From the NCBI GenBank assembly GCA_003489165.1, contig DNJG01000017.1:1-7262 (forward strand): 7,262 bases of DNA, written 5' to 3'. A program made the translations under genes and the position numbers. Shown here one piece after another: positions 6,097 through 7,262 of this stretch. This stretch comes from Nitrospinota bacterium (GTDB lineage Bacteria; Nitrospinota; Nitrospinia; UBA9942). Under the pieces are notes generated by a model. It was not told the origin of the DNA and did no database searches. It worked only from the letters and a program-made list of their open reading frames with translations. Position 1 is the stretch's first letter; every line of letters begins with the position of its first letter.

Positions 6097-6190
6097 TATC
6101 CAATTACCAATGACCAACCTCTAAAAGATACTGTTTGATTATTGATAATTTGAAATTTATTTGGTTATTGAGATTTGGTTATTGGAATTT
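6067..6190. repeat. Heptamer-built inverted repeat (CCAA/TTGG), seven units per arm
   Basis: In the left arm, CCAA-like cores start at 6068, 6075, 6082, 6089, 6100, 6107 and 6114. In the right arm, TTGG/TTGA cores start at 6135, 6142, 6150, 6161, 6168, 6175 and 6182. Read outside to inside, the steps are 7,7,7,11,7,7 on the left and 7,7,7,11,8,7 on the right, so the arms mirror each other in layout although many bases have drifted. The right arm also holds a 12-bp direct repeat (6159-6170 and 6173-6184). The element fills nearly the whole gap between the TIM-barrel gene and the nicotinamidase gene and enters the 3' end of the former. No transposase is present. Confidence 0.8.
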
Positions 6191-6196
6191 CATAGG

Positions 6197-6205
6197 AAGG
6201 TGGTG
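6197..6205 (+). promoter_or_regulatory. Ribosome binding site of the nicotinamidase gene
   Basis: AAGGTGGTG matches the extended Shine-Dalgarno consensus AAGGAGGTG at 8 of 9 bases and stands 5 nt before ATG 6211. It begins 6 nt after the repeat ends, so the site itself is spared. Confidence 0.8.
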
Positions 6206-6210
6206 TTGTT

Positions 6211-6723
6211 ATGGGCAAAGAGGTAGTCATCGTTGTTGATATGTTAAAGGGGTTTCTTGAAAAAGGACATCCCTTATACTGCGGCAGCAAATCAAGGGCA
6301 ATAATACCCAATGTTGAGTCACTCCTTAAAGATAAAAAAGATGCGGAGATAATATATGTCTGTGACAATCATGAGGAGAATGACAGGGAATTTAATATGT
6401 TTCCAAAACACTGCGTAAAGGGGAGTGTAGAGTCAGAGATTATTGATGAGTTTAAGCCATTTAAGGGGACTGTCATACCAAAGACAAGATACAGCGGATT
6501 TTATAATACCCTTCTGGAAGACATTTTAAAAAAGATAAACCCATATAAGGTTACAGTAGTTGGGGTCTGCACGGATATATGTGTGATGCACACTGTGGCA
6601 GACTTAAGGAACAGGGATTACAGTGTTGAAGTTCCTGTAAATTGTGTTTCATCATTTGATACTGATAACCACAAGTTTGCATTAAAGCACATGGAAAAGG
6701 TTCTCGGTGCAAAGCTTATATAA
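6211..6723 (+). CDS. pncA: Nicotinamidase of the isochorismatase-like cysteine hydrolase family
   Basis: This cytoplasmic enzyme of 170 residues is predicted to hydrolyse nicotinamide to nicotinic acid and ammonia for NAD salvage. The catalytic triad is Asp10 (IVVDMLKGF), Lys91 (PKTRYSGF) and Cys124 (GVCTDICVMHT). Metal ligands are proposed as Asp52 and His54 (CDNHEEND), Glu60 and His67 (FPKHCV). The spacing of Glu60 to His67, and the motifs DxHEEND, GVxTDICVxHT, NHxFALxH and LGAKL, closely match the Streptococcus pneumoniae nicotinamidase as I remember it, which uses Asp/His/Glu/His at its metal. Length is slightly short because the loop before Glu60 is trimmed. The start is fixed by the strong ribosome binding site at 6197-6205. 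The neighbouring genes are not NAD genes. Another amidohydrolase activity of the isochorismatase superfamily is less likely. Confidence 0.85.
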   Translation: MGKEVVIVVDMLKGFLEKGHPLYCGSKSRAIIPNVESLLKDKKDAEIIYVCDNHEENDREFNMFPKHCVKGSVESEIIDEFKPFKGTVIPKTRYSGFYNTLLEDILKKINPYKVTVVGVCTDICVMHTVADLRNRDYSVEVPVNCVSSFDTDNHKFALKHMEKVLGAKLI

Positions 6724-6744
6724 AAAACAAAAACCTAATTTTAG

Positions 6745-6832
6745 CCACAGAGACACAGAGGCACAGAGGGGAAAATATTTTGTTTCTAAAACCAGTATTA
6801 ATGTCTTTCTCTGTGTCTCCGTGCCTCCGTGG
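6745..6832. repeat. Octamer-built inverted repeat (CCACAGAG type), three units per arm
   Basis: The left arm has three 8-nt units of the form NCACAGAG at 6745-6752, 6753-6760 and 6761-6768. The right arm has their complements, CTCTGTGT, CTCCGTGC and CTCCGTGG, at 6809-6816, 6817-6824 and 6825-6832. The arms match at 20 of 24 positions and all four differences are transitions. The loop is 40 nt and AT-rich. The element lies 21 nt after the nicotinamidase stop and ends 14 nt before the amidase start. Repeats of this kind are familiar from intergenic DNA of several environmental bacterial groups. The CCACAGA core is shared with the 9-10 nt family at 1066-1135 and 5108-5188. Confidence 0.85.
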
Positions 6833-6846
6833 TTTATTATTTTAAA

Positions 6847-7262
6847 ATGAAAATGTTCCACAGTTTTTTATTATTGCTAATTCTCCTCCTGTCTTACATC
6901 AATGAAGCGGATTCTATAGAATTAAAGACAATAGTCATAGACCCCGGACATGGAGGCTCAGATAAGGGAGGGGAAGGAAGTGACGGCATATTGGAGAAGG
7001 ATGTAGCATTGCAGATTTCTCAATCTTTAAAAAATAAGATAATAGGCAGGATGAAGTTAAATGCTGTTATGACGAGGGATAAAGACTATGATGTGCCATT
7101 GGAAAAAAGGGTCACCATTGCAAATGCAAGCAACGGCGACCTATTTATAAGTATCCATACAGGCTCGGCGTATAGCGATGAAATAAGCGGTATCTGGATT
7201 TATTACATGGACTATGAAGCGGGTGGGGATGAATTCGATGAGATTGATACGGATGATATAGA
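6847..7262 (+). CDS. Secreted N-acetylmuramoyl-L-alanine amidase (Amidase_3), 3' end cut off
   Basis: This zinc enzyme cleaves the bond between N-acetylmuramic acid and L-alanine in peptidoglycan, usually for daughter-cell separation or wall turnover. The window holds 138 codons. Residues 1-21 look like a signal peptide, with a Lys-containing start followed by a long Leu/Ile core, so the protein is exported to the periplasm. The Amidase_3 domain begins at about residue 28. His35 (IDPGHGGSD), Glu50 (GILEKD) and His104 (FISIHTG) are the zinc ligands expected for the fold, and TRD at 76-78 is typical. The rest of the domain, including the catalytic Glu near its end, lies outside the window. ATG 6847 or ATG 6853 could be the start; neither has a Shine-Dalgarno site, and the frame is open back to a TAA at 6799 through the repeat. 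Confidence 0.88.
   Translation, partial: MKMFHSFLLLLILLLSYINEADSIELKTIVIDPGHGGSDKGGEGSDGILEKDVALQISQSLKNKIIGRMKLNAVMTRDKDYDVPLEKRVTIANASNGDLFISIHTGSAYSDEISGIWIYYMDYEAGGDEFDEIDTDDI

Noticed and set aside
5851..6117. Minus-strand frame of 88 codons
   Set aside because: Its N-terminal part is translated heptamer repeat and the rest is antisense to the TIM-barrel gene.
6745..6832. CRISPR-like array
   Set aside because: Units are only 8 nt, directly adjacent without spacers, and arranged as an inverted pair.

Overview
The window reads as ordinary chromosome from a moderately AT-rich, probably uncultivated Gram-negative-type bacterium. The style resembles Nitrospirota or Desulfobacterota: a long PGDH beside a class V aminotransferase, a zinc-ribbon gene followed by an RDD gene, and gaps filled with short-period inverted repeats. 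The lineage is an impression from gene style and is not proven. No tRNA, rRNA, CRISPR array, IS element or phage gene was seen.

The genes form two divergent blocks meeting at about 5080-5319. The minus-strand block, in transcription order, is: an acidic zinc-ribbon protein (5079-4507), an RDD-family membrane protein overlapping it (4514-3987), a class V PLP aminotransferase (3888-2743), D-3-phosphoglycerate dehydrogenase SerA sharing one base with it (TGATG, 2743-1163), and citrate synthase (962 to beyond the left edge), which seems to have its own promoter. The aminotransferase-SerA pair covers the first two steps of serine synthesis if the aminotransferase stands in for SerC. It could instead link serine to glyoxylate metabolism.

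The plus-strand block is: an uncharacterised AP-endonuclease-2/xylose-isomerase-like TIM-barrel protein (5320-6096, possibly read from a leaderless mRNA), a nicotinamidase (6211-6723), and the first 138 codons of a secreted N-acetylmuramoyl-L-alanine amidase running off the right edge.

The most unusual content lies between the genes. Four of the five gaps of about 100 bp or more hold an imperfect inverted repeat whose arms are iterations of a short unit of 7, 8 or 9-10 nt. In the 7-nt element both arms have seven units with the same irregular spacing in mirror order. This element also encodes the last nine residues and the stop codon of the TIM-barrel gene. Another element ends 14 nt before the amidase start, where a ribosome binding site is missing. 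I found no convincing new multi-gene system. The best candidates for a second look are these repeats, the zinc-ribbon/RDD pair and the TIM-barrel protein.
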